From NCBI GenBank assembly GCA_919903585.1, contig CAKKST010000154.1:1-13767 (forward strand): a stretch of 13,767 nt of DNA. Direction: 5' to 3'. Below, piece by piece: positions 7,285 through 13,767 of this stretch. The notes beneath the pieces are model-generated. The model was not told the DNA's origin. It did no database searches and saw only the letters and a list, made by a program, of their open reading frames with translations. The translations under genes and the position numbers were made by a program. Source of the DNA: Nitrospiria bacterium. GTDB taxonomy: Bacteria; Nitrospirota; CAKKRA01; 9FT-COMBO-42-15. The stretch's first letter is position 1, and each line of letters starts with the position of its first letter.

Positions 7285-7324
7285 TATCCGTGAAGCCCCT
7301 TTAGCCTTAATCAGAGGTCTTATG

Positions 7325-7354
7325 ATTATATTAAATTTTGGTGAATTTTGTCAA
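7325..7354 (-). promoter_or_regulatory. Near-consensus sigma-70 promoter for the hrcA operon
   Basis: On the minus strand TTGACA (7354-7349) and TATAAT (7330-7325) are both perfect hexamers separated by 18 bases, predicting a start near 7318 and a leader of about 140 bases to hrcA. Three TTTTG tracts at roughly 10-11 bp spacing (7336-7361) lie in and beside the spacer. No CIRCE inverted repeat overlaps it, and I see no clear alternative heat-shock-sigma promoter. Confidence 0.7.
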
Positions 7355-7367
7355 TATTTTGTTATAC

Positions 7368-7396
7368 TTGAATTTATGTGGAAAAAATGCTAAGAT
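7368..7396 (+). promoter_or_regulatory. Probable sigma-70 promoter for the gspA-like gene
   Basis: TTGAAT (7368-7373) and TAAGAT (7391-7396) are separated by 17 bases, predicting a start near 7403 and a leader of about 30 bases. It is back-to-back with the hrcA promoter, the two -35 boxes being only 13 bases apart, so one bound protein could affect both. Confidence 0.5.
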
Positions 7397-7432
7397 TTAA
7401 ACAATTAAAATAAGATAAAAGGGGAAGATGGA

Positions 7433-9097
7433 ATGTATCTTGAATATTTCAGCCTTACAGAGCAGCCTTTTAATATGACCCCTGACCCTCGTTTCTTTTA
7501 TTTTAGCAAGAAGCACGAGGATGCCCTTTCAAATCTCCTTTTTGGCATATCCGGAAGAAAGGGATTTATAACCATTACAGGTGAAATCGGCACAGGAAAG
7601 ACCACACTCTGCCGGCTTCTTTTAAATAAGCTTGATAAGACAGTTAAGACATCTCTTATCTTTAATCCAAACCTAACGACAATTGAACTTCTTCAGGCCA
7701 TAAATGAGGACTTTGGCATTGAGGGAAAGAGCATCTCAAAAAAGGAACTGGTAGATGCCCTTAATATCTTTCTTCTTAAGGCATTAAAGGATGGCGGCAA
7801 CGCAGTATTGATTATTGATGAGGCGCAGAATCTTACACCTGAATGTCTTGAAGAGATCAGGATGCTTTCCAATCTTGAGACAGATAAGGAAAAACTGCTC
7901 CAGATCATTCTTGTTGGCCAGCCCGAGTTGAGAAAGAAACTTGATTTAGAAAGGCTGAAACAATTAAATCAAAGGATTGCACTCCGTTATCATCTTGAAC
8001 CATTTGATGAAAATGAGACAAAGGAATATATCCTCCACAGATTAAAAATAGCAGGCGGCAGTGATAAGGTATTCTTTACAACGCAGGCCATGGATAAGAT
8101 ATATGAATACAGCAAAGGCACACCGAGGCTTATTAACCTTTTATGCGATAAGGCGCTCCTCGCCGCCTTTGTTGCTGATACAAAGACTATTTCGCATCAT
8201 TTAGTCAAGACTGCAATCACGGATCTGAGGGGTGACAGCCAGATTCAGGAAAAATGGCCGGCGATTTTTAATGAGAACAGATTTCCTGAAAGAAATACCA
8301 TCACCAAGCCCCTGTCTATCGCAGGCATATCATTAGGCGTGTTATTAATCTTTTCTATTATCTTTTGGCAAAAGACAGCGCTCATTGGCGCAATATCAGG
8401 TGATAAGGCAGACAACAGACTGCAGACCATAACAGCGCCACAGATTACTGAAACACTAAATTATGATAAGGATGATATCCTGAGGGTAAAGGAGCAGAAG
8501 GATTCCCTGCCGGCATCTATTATGACATTATTAAAGATCTGGAGGGTGGAATTCCTGAAAACCGATATCTCTTTCCTGAAGAACATGGGTAATGTGGAGC
8601 AAAAGGGGCTTGTAAAGAATTTTGGTTTTGAGATATATAGTCTGGATAAATCTGATTTGATAGAGTTATTAGATTATCCGGCGCTTGTGAATATTTCAAG
8701 GAATGAAGAGCCGTATTATGTTGTTTTAAGGCAGATAGCTAATGGAAATGCTGTAATACTTGACCCGCTGAAAGGAAGGGCGACATACACTTTAGAGAAA
8801 TTCAGGTCAATCTGGAGGGGAGGGGGCGCTATCTTCTGGAAGAAGATTGAGGGAATAAATCTGCCGATCTCAGGTGACAATCCAAATTCAGAGGTGATGG
8901 CCCTGCAGGGGATATTAAAAGATAAGGGTATCTATGCAGCCAGAATAGACGGGTTTTATGGCCCGATGACAGTTAAATCAGTGAGTGAGTTCCAATTGAA
9001 ATGGGGGCTGAATCCTACAGGTAATTTTGATATTGAAACGCATATGGTCTTATCAAAGAATATAAGGGGGAAGGCGGTTCCGGGCCTTAAGAATTAG
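7433..9097 (+). CDS. GspA/ExeA-like AAA ATPase with peptidoglycan-binding domain
   Basis: Inner-membrane ATPase of the ExeA/GspA family, which helps secretins or other large envelope assemblies pass the peptidoglycan. The 554 residues start with MYLEYFSLTEQPFNMTPDPRF, the family hallmark. Walker A GEIGTGKT is at 50-57, Walker B VLIIDEAQ at 125-132, and the arginine-rich sensor region around GTPRLINLLCDKALL lies at 229-243. A single membrane span (about 295-313) places the rest in the periplasm. Residues 360-470 resemble the C39-peptidase-like fold seen in GspA proteins (low certainty). Residues 485-540 form a PG_binding_1 domain (LQGILKDKGIYAARIDGFYGPMTVKSVSEFQ). No gspB or other type II secretion gene is adjacent, so the partner is unknown. 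A GGGGAAG ribosome binding site precedes the ATG. Stops 4 bp before the DUF523 gene. Confidence 0.88.
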   Translation: MYLEYFSLTEQPFNMTPDPRFFYFSKKHEDALSNLLFGISGRKGFITITGEIGTGKTTLCRLLLNKLDKTVKTSLIFNPNLTTIELLQAINEDFGIEGKSISKKELVDALNIFLLKALKDGGNAVLIIDEAQNLTPECLEEIRMLSNLETDKEKLLQIILVGQPELRKKLDLERLKQLNQRIALRYHLEPFDENETKEYILHRLKIAGGSDKVFFTTQAMDKIYEYSKGTPRLINLLCDKALLAAFVADTKTISHHLVKTAITDLRGDSQIQEKWPAIFNENRFPERNTITKPLSIAGISLGVLLIFSIIFWQKTALIGAISGDKADNRLQTITAPQITETLNYDKDDILRVKEQKDSLPASIMTLLKIWRVEFLKTDISFLKNMGNVEQKGLVKNFGFEIYSLDKSDLIELLDYPALVNISRNEEPYYVVLRQIANGNAVILDPLKGRATYTLEKFRSIWRGGGAIFWKKIEGINLPISGDNPNSEVMALQGILKDKGIYAARIDGFYGPMTVKSVSEFQLKWGLNPTGNFDIETHMVLSKNIRGKAVPGLKN

Positions 9098-9101
9098 TTT
9101 T

Positions 9102-9527
9102 ATGATTATTGTTAGCGCCTGTTTGGCAGGTTTTAATTGCAGATATGACTGCAGCAATTCCAATGATGAGGGGATTGTGGAGATGGTGGTGAAGAAGAAT
9201 GCCTATCCTGTCTGCCCTGAGCAGCTTGGGGGACTTTCAACCCCAAGACCTGCTGCTGAGATAAAGGGAGGAGACGGGAATGATGTCCTTGATGAAAAGG
9301 CAAGGGTAATAACAATATATGGCGATGATATCTCAGCTAAGATAATTAAGGGGGCGCAGGAGGTCCTGAAATTGGCGAGGATGATAGGTGCAAAAGAGGC
9401 TGTACTGAAAGAAAAGAGCCCTTCCTGCGGTATCGCCATGATCTATAGAAATGGTGAATTAATAAGCGGAATAGGGGTGTGCGCTGCCCTGCTGAAGAGA
9501 GAGGGGATAGAGGTTTCACCGCCTTAA
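9102..9527 (+). CDS. DUF523 family protein, TudS-like iron-sulfur desulfidase candidate
   Basis: Small cytoplasmic protein of the DUF523 family, whose characterised member TudS removes sulfur from 2-thiouracil using a [4Fe-4S] cluster. The 141 residues match the short, single-domain form. Conserved blocks are VSACLAG (4-10), CPEQLGGLSTPRPAAEI (38-54), KEKSPSCG (103-110) and GIGVCAALL (123-131). Cysteines 7, 38 and 109 are those expected to hold the cluster; C13, C17 and C127 are further cysteines. Thiouracil activity is inferred from family only, as many DUF523 proteins are untested. It starts 4 bp after the ATPase gene without a visible ribosome binding site, suggesting coupled translation. 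The final bases (GGGG ... CCCCTTTTT across its 3' end) give at most a weak terminator. Confidence 0.85.
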   Translation: MIIVSACLAGFNCRYDCSNSNDEGIVEMVVKKNAYPVCPEQLGGLSTPRPAAEIKGGDGNDVLDEKARVITIYGDDISAKIIKGAQEVLKLARMIGAKEAVLKEKSPSCGIAMIYRNGELISGIGVCAALLKREGIEVSPP

Positions 9528-9538
9528 AGCGCCCCTTT

Positions 9539-9568
9539 TTGTCCTTTACTTAGCCTGCCTGATATGAT
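9539..9568 (+). promoter_or_regulatory. Possible sigma-70 promoter for the lpt-rpoN-hpf block
   Basis: TTGTCC (9539-9544) and TATGAT (9563-9568) are 18 bases apart in the 62-bp gap before lptC, predicting a start about 15 bases before the lptC ATG. It is the only gap large enough for a promoter between 9102 and 13501. The match is moderate, and read-through from upstream is also possible. Confidence 0.4.
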
Positions 9569-9589
9569 ATATTTAAAAAACAAAAGTAG

Positions 9590-10174
9590 ATGATTTTATA
9601 TAACAAGAAGGTAACAATAGGATTAATATTCTTTTTGCTATGCACATTGCTTGCTACCGGAGCGGTTATATTCACAAATATTAAAAGCAAAAAGAATACA
9701 TCGGAAACTTTTTTTGACAAAAGGTCATTTCCCAGCACTAATGCTGATATGACTATGGATAATTTTCATTTTACCCAGACAGGGAAGGATAAGATTGATT
9801 GGGAGGTGAGGGCAGCAAGGGCTAAACTTTTTAAGGACGAGAATAAGGCAGTATTGGAAGATGTTGAGGCCTCCTTTATTACACCACAGGGGATAAAGTT
9901 AGTATTAAAGGGTGATGAAGGGATTTTTAATACTGATTCACATGATATATACATCAGGAAAAAAAATAATTATATAAAGATTACATCCAGCAATGGCTAT
10001 ACAATGCAGACAGATTCCCTTTTCTGGAACAATAAGAAAAAGATGGTTGTTACTGAGGATGCGGTTTTGATAGAAGGTCCCCAATTAAGGGTTAAGGGAA
10101 GGGGTTTCAGAATCAATGCCCTCTCCCAGCAATTAGAGGTTCTTGCAGATGTTGAGGCTACTATCAAATATTAA
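9590..10174 (+). CDS. lptC: LPS export protein LptC
   Basis: Bitopic inner-membrane protein that receives lipopolysaccharide extracted by LptB2FG and passes it to LptA. The 194 residues begin with a short cytoplasmic end, then one membrane span (about 8-29, GLIFFLLCTLLATGAVIFTNI). A periplasmic beta-jellyroll domain runs from about 55 to 190, with the family-typical MDNFHFTQTGKDKIDWEVRAARAKLF and later VLEDVEASFITPQG. Sequence identity within LptC is generally low; the call rests on topology, this motif order and the position directly before lptA and lptB. An in-frame TAG immediately precedes the ATG, so the start cannot be further upstream. No clear ribosome binding site is seen. Its last 26 bases overlap lptA. 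Confidence 0.9.
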   Translation: MILYNKKVTIGLIFFLLCTLLATGAVIFTNIKSKKNTSETFFDKRSFPSTNADMTMDNFHFTQTGKDKIDWEVRAARAKLFKDENKAVLEDVEASFITPQGIKLVLKGDEGIFNTDSHDIYIRKKNNYIKITSSNGYTMQTDSLFWNNKKKMVVTEDAVLIEGPQLRVKGRGFRINALSQQLEVLADVEATIKY

Positions 10175-10709
10175 ACCCTTTTTATTTATAATCCTGCTCA
10201 TATCCTACAGCATTGCTGAGGGAAAGGAGCTGATTGATAAAGAGGAAAGGACGCCGATTGTAATCACATCCCAGAGGATGACTGCTGTTAATGAGCAAAA
10301 TAGGCTGATATTTGAAAAGGATGTAGTCGCAAAAAAGGATGATATAGTCCTGTATGCGGACAAGATGGAGATATTATTTAATAAGACTAAGGATGCGGGA
10401 TTGATAGATGCTGCAGCAAAAGAGAAAGACGCAAAGGAAAACAGGGATATTTCAACTATTACAGCGACAGGTAATGTAAAGGTTGTGAGGGGAGAAAAGA
10501 CCATCACTGCCAATGAGGCAGTATATTATAAGGAAGAAGACAAGATAGTTCTCACAGGCGAGCCGAAGGCATGGGAGAAGGATGATGTCGTAACAGGGAC
10601 GAGGATGACGATCTTTTTAAAAGAGGATAAAAGCATAGTAGAAGGCAGCAAGGTTGTTGTCCATCCTGATAAGAAGGGGAAAAAAGGATTGGGGTCAATA
10701 TTAAAATAG
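10149..10709 (+). CDS. lptA: LPS transport bridge protein LptA
   Basis: Periplasmic OstA-fold protein whose oligomers bridge LptC and LptD and carry lipopolysaccharide across the periplasm. I choose the ATG at 10149 (186 residues) over a TTG two codons upstream because AGAGG (10135-10139) is 9 bases from the ATG but only 3 from the TTG. A signal peptide covers about 1-24 ([22 protein letters not shown]). The beta-jellyroll then runs through [59 protein letters not shown] and [15 protein letters not shown], the repeating strand pattern of LptA. A charged loop (about 80-100) separates the first strands from ITATGNVKV, as in many non-enteric LptA proteins. A basic tail ends the protein. Overlaps lptC by 26 bp and is followed by lptB after 5 bp. 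Confidence 0.92.
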   Translation: MLRLLSNIKPFLFIILLISYSIAEGKELIDKEERTPIVITSQRMTAVNEQNRLIFEKDVVAKKDDIVLYADKMEILFNKTKDAGLIDAAAKEKDAKENRDISTITATGNVKVVRGEKTITANEAVYYKEEDKIVLTGEPKAWEKDDVVTGTRMTIFLKEDKSIVEGSKVVVHPDKKGKKGLGSILK

Positions 10710-10714
10710 CTGGG

Positions 10715-11473
10715 ATGCTGGAGGCAACAGGTCTTGTAAAATCGTATAGAGGCAGGAAGGTTGTAAATAACCTGAGCCTTGCCTTAGAAAGGGGCGAGGT
10801 TGTTGGTTTGCTCGGACCAAATGGCGCAGGCAAGACAACGACCTTTTACATGACTGTGGGATTGATAAGGCCTGATAAGGGTTCTGTATACTTAGACGGA
10901 AAGAACATTACAAATCTGCCGATGTATATGAGGGCGCGCATGGGGATAAGTTATCTGCCGCAGGAGCCTTCTGTATTCAGAAAACTTACAGTGAAGGAGA
11001 ATATTCTGGCGATACTTGAGACAATTGATATTACGAAGGAGGAGCGTGAAAAGAGGCTTGAGTCCCTGCTCTCTGAGCTTAACATTTCACGGCTCGCAGA
11101 TAATAAGGCATATACGCTCTCTGGCGGCGAGAGGAGAAGGGTTGAGATAACGAGGGCGCTTGTAACCTCTCCCTCCTTTATACTGCTTGATGAGCCCTTT
11201 GCAGGTATAGACCCGATAGCAGTGATTGAGATACAGAATATCATAGCCCAACTGAAAAAGAAAAATATAGGCGTTCTTATAACAGATCACAGCGTTCAGG
11301 AGACACTCGCAATAACAGACAGGGCATACATTATAAATGAAGGAAAGATACTTGAAGCAGGCACACCAAAGGAGATCGCCAGAAGCCCCAAGGCAAGGGC
11401 GATATATCTGGGCGAGAAGTTCAGGTTATTAACCGAAGGCCATACAAAACATGAAGGGACCACTCAGATTTAG
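10715..11473 (+). CDS. lptB: LPS export ABC transporter ATPase LptB
   Basis: Cytoplasmic ATPase that, as a dimer under LptF and LptG, powers lipopolysaccharide extraction from the inner membrane. The 252 residues have Walker [10 protein letters not shown] (34-42), Q-loop LPQEPSVF (81-88, Q83), signature [11 protein letters not shown] (135-145), Walker [14 protein letters not shown] (155-167) and H-loop H192 (ITDHSV). [22 protein letters not shown] and TDHSVQETL are characteristic of LptB as opposed to branched-chain amino acid ATPases. The membrane partners LptF and LptG are not in this window. The ATG follows GGG with only a weak ribosome binding site, 5 bp after lptA. The C-terminal [15 protein letters not shown] extends slightly past the core domain. 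Confidence 0.96.
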   Translation: MLEATGLVKSYRGRKVVNNLSLALERGEVVGLLGPNGAGKTTTFYMTVGLIRPDKGSVYLDGKNITNLPMYMRARMGISYLPQEPSVFRKLTVKENILAILETIDITKEEREKRLESLLSELNISRLADNKAYTLSGGERRRVEITRALVTSPSFILLDEPFAGIDPIAVIEIQNIIAQLKKKNIGVLITDHSVQETLAITDRAYIINEGKILEAGTPKEIARSPKARAIYLGEKFRLLTEGHTKHEGTTQI

Positions 11474-11494
11474 TCACTGGATAAAGGGGCAGGG

Positions 11495-12949
11495 ATGGAA
11501 ACCAGGTTAGATTTAAGACTAAGCCAAAAATTAATAATGACTCCGCAGCTCCAGCAGGCAATAAAGCTGCTTCAGCTTTCAAGGCTGGAGTTAACTCAGG
11601 CTGTAAGTCAGGAGCTGCTTGAGAATCCCCTCCTTGAAGAGGATGTCCTTATTGAAGAGGATATAGCGCTCTCTGAAAACGCAGAAAGAGAGAGAAAGGA
11701 TGATTATGTAGAAGAAAAGGTAGAAGCAAAAGAAGATGAATTATTAAATGGGGCGGAAGAATCCAGCTTTATGTGGGATGACTATTATGAGGATGACAGG
11801 AATGAAGATAGGAATTTAGGGTATTTTGCCAGCTCACATGAAGATATGCCCTCGTATGAACAGATGTCATCCCGGCCTGTGGATTTAACTGAGCATCTCC
11901 TCTGGCAATTAAGATTATCTGCATCAGATAAAAAATATGAAGAAACAGGCGCAATGATTATCGGCAACATTGATGAGGACGGCTATCTTAGGGCAACAGA
12001 TGAGGAACTGAGCGGCATCCTGAAGGTGAGCGAGGCAGATGTTAAAAGGGTGATAAAGTTAATACAGGGTTTTGACCCTATGGGTGTCTGTGCGAGGGAT
12101 CTAAAAGAGTGTTTATTGATTCAGGTAGAGCAGTTAGGACTAAAGGGGACGTTAGTTGAGGATATTATACTTTACCATTTGGAGGATGTGGAAAAGAGGA
12201 ACTATGCAAAGATTGCCAAGAGATTTAATGTCTCTCTGGACGAGATTGGGAAGGCGATTAATGTTATAGAAAAAATGGAGCCCAAGCCGGGGAGGGCATA
12301 TTCTGTTTCGGAGACGCATTATATAACACCTGATGTCTTTGTTGTTAAATCAGATGGTGATTATTTAATCTATTTAAATGACGACGGCCTTCCGAAGCTG
12401 AGGATAAGCCAGTTTTACCGCAGGCTCTTGGGCGCGCGCAATGACATACCGAATGCAACACTTAATTATATGGAGGAAAAATTCAGATCAGCCCTCTGGT
12501 TCATAAAAAATATTGAGCATCGCAACAGGACAATTTACAGGGTTGCAGAGAGCATCGTTAAGTTTCAGAGGGAGTTTTTTGATAAGGGGATACAGCATCT
12601 CAAGCCGTTTGTCTTGCGCGATGTTGCAATGGATATCTCCATGCACGAATCCACTGTCAGCAGGGCAACAACAAATAAGTATATGTTTACACCGCAGGGC
12701 ATTTTTGAACTGAAATATTTCTTTAGCAGCGGCATACAGAAAACAGATGGAAATGCCATGTCATCACTCTCCGTCCACCAGATGATTAAGGAGATGGTGA
12801 ACAGTGAAAATGAAAAGACGCCGTTTAGCGATCAGGAGATTACTGATAAGCTGAAGGCAAAGACCATTGAGATAGCAAGAAGGACGATTGCAAAATACAG
12901 GAAGGAACTGAATATTCCTTCTGTAAGCAAGCGAAGGCGTATTTTTTAG
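11495..12949 (+). CDS. rpoN: RNA polymerase sigma-54 factor RpoN
   Basis: Alternative sigma factor that recognises -24/-12 promoters and needs an AAA activator to open them. The 484 residues show region I (1-50, Gln/Leu-rich: SQKLIMTPQLQQAIKLLQLS) and a very acidic region II (51-125, mostly Asp/Glu). The core-binding domain follows (130-300, with IIGNIDEDGYL and GFDPMGVCARDLKECL). The DNA-binding part has a helix-turn-helix around 374-396 (VLRDVAMDISMHESTVSRAT). The RpoN box ARRTIAKYRK (461-470) lies near the end. Everything needed for function is present. It follows lptB by 21 bp and its stop codon is embedded in the hpf ribosome binding site. The lptB-rpoN-hpf order is conserved in many Gram-negatives. 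Confidence 0.98.
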   Translation: METRLDLRLSQKLIMTPQLQQAIKLLQLSRLELTQAVSQELLENPLLEEDVLIEEDIALSENAERERKDDYVEEKVEAKEDELLNGAEESSFMWDDYYEDDRNEDRNLGYFASSHEDMPSYEQMSSRPVDLTEHLLWQLRLSASDKKYEETGAMIIGNIDEDGYLRATDEELSGILKVSEADVKRVIKLIQGFDPMGVCARDLKECLLIQVEQLGLKGTLVEDIILYHLEDVEKRNYAKIAKRFNVSLDEIGKAINVIEKMEPKPGRAYSVSETHYITPDVFVVKSDGDYLIYLNDDGLPKLRISQFYRRLLGARNDIPNATLNYMEEKFRSALWFIKNIEHRNRTIYRVAESIVKFQREFFDKGIQHLKPFVLRDVAMDISMHESTVSRATTNKYMFTPQGIFELKYFFSSGIQKTDGNAMSSLSVHQMIKEMVNSENEKTPFSDQEITDKLKAKTIEIARRTIAKYRKELNIPSVSKRRRIF

Positions 12950-12953
12950 GAGG
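12948..12953 (+). promoter_or_regulatory. hpf ribosome binding site overlapping the rpoN stop
   Basis: AGGAGG starts inside the rpoN TAG (12947-12949) and lies 8 bases before the hpf ATG. This perfect match means ribosomes ending rpoN pass directly over the hpf start region, favouring coupled and efficient hpf translation. Confidence 0.7.
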
Positions 12954-12961
12954 GGATTTTT

Positions 12962-13501
12962 ATGCAGGTAATAGTCAATGGAAGACATATGGAAGTAACT
13001 GATGCCTTAAGAGGTTATGCTGAAACAAAGCTGAAAAGGATTGAAAAATATCTTCTAAAGCCAACGGAGGCCATAGTTACCCTTTCCGTACAGAAATACC
13101 GTCATAACGCAGAGATATTAATTAAGGTTGATGGTTTTCTCATTCAGGCCGAAGATGAGACTGAGGAGATGTATTCTGCGATTGATAAGGTTATGGATAA
13201 GATAGAAAGACAGGTAAAGAGATACAAGGAAAAATTGCAGGACAAGCATCATAAAAATAGCGGTGAGAATATAAAGGCCTCTCCTGCGCAGTTAGGTGTA
13301 GTTGAAGAGGAAGGCAGCCTGCCAAAAATAATTAAGACAAAAAGATTTGCCTTGAAACCAATGCTGCCGGATGAGGCGGTTATGCAGATGGATCTGCTGC
13401 ACAAGGATTTCTTTGTCTTTACAAATGCAGCAGACAACAGGGTGAATGTTATTTACAGGAGAAAAGACGGCAATATCGGCCTTATTGAGCCTCTTGTATA
13501 G
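12962..13501 (+). CDS. hpf: Long-form ribosome hibernation promoting factor HPF
   Basis: Binds the decoding site of idle ribosomes and pairs them into inactive 100S particles in stationary phase or starvation. The 179 residues have the N-terminal S30AE domain (1-95: VIVNGRHMEVTDALRGYAETKLKRIEKYL, then EILIKVDGFLIQAED). A hydrophilic linker spans about 96-122. The C-terminal dimerisation domain covers 123-179: IIKTKRFALKPMLPDEAVMQMDLLHKDFFVFTNAADNRVNVIYRRKDGNIGLIEP. This tail defines the long form, which joins ribosomes without a separate RMF protein. Its position right after rpoN is the classic yhbH/hpf arrangement. No ptsN or rapZ follows, as it does in many proteobacteria; the next gene is convergent. 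Confidence 0.96.
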   Translation: MQVIVNGRHMEVTDALRGYAETKLKRIEKYLLKPTEAIVTLSVQKYRHNAEILIKVDGFLIQAEDETEEMYSAIDKVMDKIERQVKRYKEKLQDKHHKNSGENIKASPAQLGVVEEEGSLPKIIKTKRFALKPMLPDEAVMQMDLLHKDFFVFTNAADNRVNVIYRRKDGNIGLIEPLV

Positions 13502-13517
13502 GAGGCTATACTTTTTT
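13496..13517 (+). terminator. Small terminator at the hpf stop codon
   Basis: GTATAG (13496-13501) pairs perfectly with CTATAC (13506-13511) around a GAGG loop and is followed directly by six T's (13512-13517). The stem includes the hpf TAG stop. The stem is short and AT-rich, so termination may be incomplete, but it is placed as expected before a convergent gene. Confidence 0.5.
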
Positions 13518-13533
13518 CTATATTTAGGAATAC

Positions 13534-13767
13534 CTATCCCACTACATTATATTCCCTTACCCTGAGTTTTACGCCGAGTTCGCTTGCGATCTCCTCACAT
13601 TTTGGTATGTCTATCTCCGGCATCCTGACAACTGTTGCAGTAACATCGGGTATGTATTTTTTTGCCTCTTTTATAAACTCTATTACAGCCTTGTATGTCT
13701 CTCTGCCAAATGCAGGCTGGCATATCTTGTAATATTTATCAGCATCATCAGCATCAAGGCTGATGGA
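13534..13767 (-). CDS. C-terminal end of a probable radical SAM protein (TatD-associated type)
   Basis: Only the last 77 residues are inside the window; the frame is open to the right edge and ends at TAG (13534-13536). The visible part starts SISLDADDADKYYKICQPAFG, continues YKAVIEFIKEAKKYIPDVTATVVRMPEIDIPKCEEIASELG and ends VKLRVREYNVVG. This pattern (SLDA-AD--Y--IC-P-FG, then a VT--VV strand, a PEID-KC motif and a VR-Y end) is what I know from the radical SAM proteins encoded beside tatD. The CxxxCxxC cluster motif would lie upstream, outside the window, so the identification rests on the tail alone. It is convergent with hpf, 32 bp between the stop codons. Confidence 0.65.
   Translation of the reverse strand, partial: SISLDADDADKYYKICQPAFGRETYKAVIEFIKEAKKYIPDVTATVVRMPEIDIPKCEEIASELGVKLRVREYNVVG

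Noticed and set aside
7386..7394. ATGCTAAG resembling one half of a CIRCE operator
   Set aside because: Only a partial half-site on one side and no matching inverted half at 9-base spacing; it also falls at the -10 box of the plus-strand promoter.
9123..9142. TTGGCAGG ... TTGCAG resembling a sigma-54 promoter
   Set aside because: GG and GC are 12 bases apart rather than the required 10, and it lies inside the DUF523 coding sequence.
9500..9540. Possible terminator after the DUF523 gene (GGGG ... CCCCTTTTT)
   Set aside because: The two arms are about 25 bases apart with only a weak inner stem; too poor to call.
1..13767. CRISPR arrays, insertion sequences, phage genes, tRNA or rRNA genes, toxin-antitoxin or biosynthetic clusters
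   Set aside because: None seen. The window is almost entirely conserved housekeeping genes with short gaps; the longest gene-free stretch is 257 bases.

Overview
The window reads as an ordinary chromosomal segment from a Gram-negative, moderately AT-rich bacterium. LPS-export genes (lptC, lptA, lptB), a GspA-type envelope ATPase and a SurA-like export chaperone imply an outer membrane. A full HrcA repressor heading grpE-dnaK-dnaJ argues against an enteric-type gammaproteobacterium. The mix (HrcA chaperone operon, lptCAB-rpoN-hpf block, a probable TatD-associated radical SAM protein) would fit Nitrospirota, Desulfobacterota or a related lineage. That placement is an inference from gene content and was not tested.

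Layout. (1) Positions 1-941, plus strand: 3' part of a GAF-GGDEF diguanylate cyclase, open at the left edge. (2) Positions 943-7175, minus strand: a chaperone operon transcribed in the order hrcA, grpE, dnaK, dnaJ, rsmE, surA-like. It starts from a near-consensus sigma-70 promoter at 7325-7354, and a terminator-like hairpin lies between dnaK and dnaJ. (3) Positions 7176-7432: a divergent control region holding back-to-back promoters, phased T-tracts and a cluster of palindromic repeats. (4) Positions 7433-9527, plus strand: a GspA/ExeA-like AAA ATPase with a peptidoglycan-binding tail, then a DUF523 (TudS-like) protein. (5) Positions 9590-13501, plus strand: lptC, lptA, lptB, rpoN, hpf, tightly packed. 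(6) Positions 13534-13767, minus strand: the C-terminal end of a probable radical SAM protein, convergent with hpf.

How the genes work together. The minus-strand operon makes the DnaK-DnaJ-GrpE folding machine under its own repressor HrcA. It also carries a 16S rRNA methyltransferase and a periplasmic chaperone-like protein. The plus-strand block makes the inner-membrane and periplasmic parts of the lipopolysaccharide transporter, next to sigma-54 and the long-form hibernation factor, a neighbourhood conserved in many Gram-negatives.

I found no new defence, mobile or biosynthetic system. The points worth a second look are small-scale. A double-palindromic repeat is inserted in frame inside the surA-like gene. 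A nearly perfect 37-bp palindrome covers the grpE stop codon. A hairpin with a U-tract separates dnaK from dnaJ. Repeat elements fill the hrcA leader, and no CIRCE operator is visible although hrcA is present.
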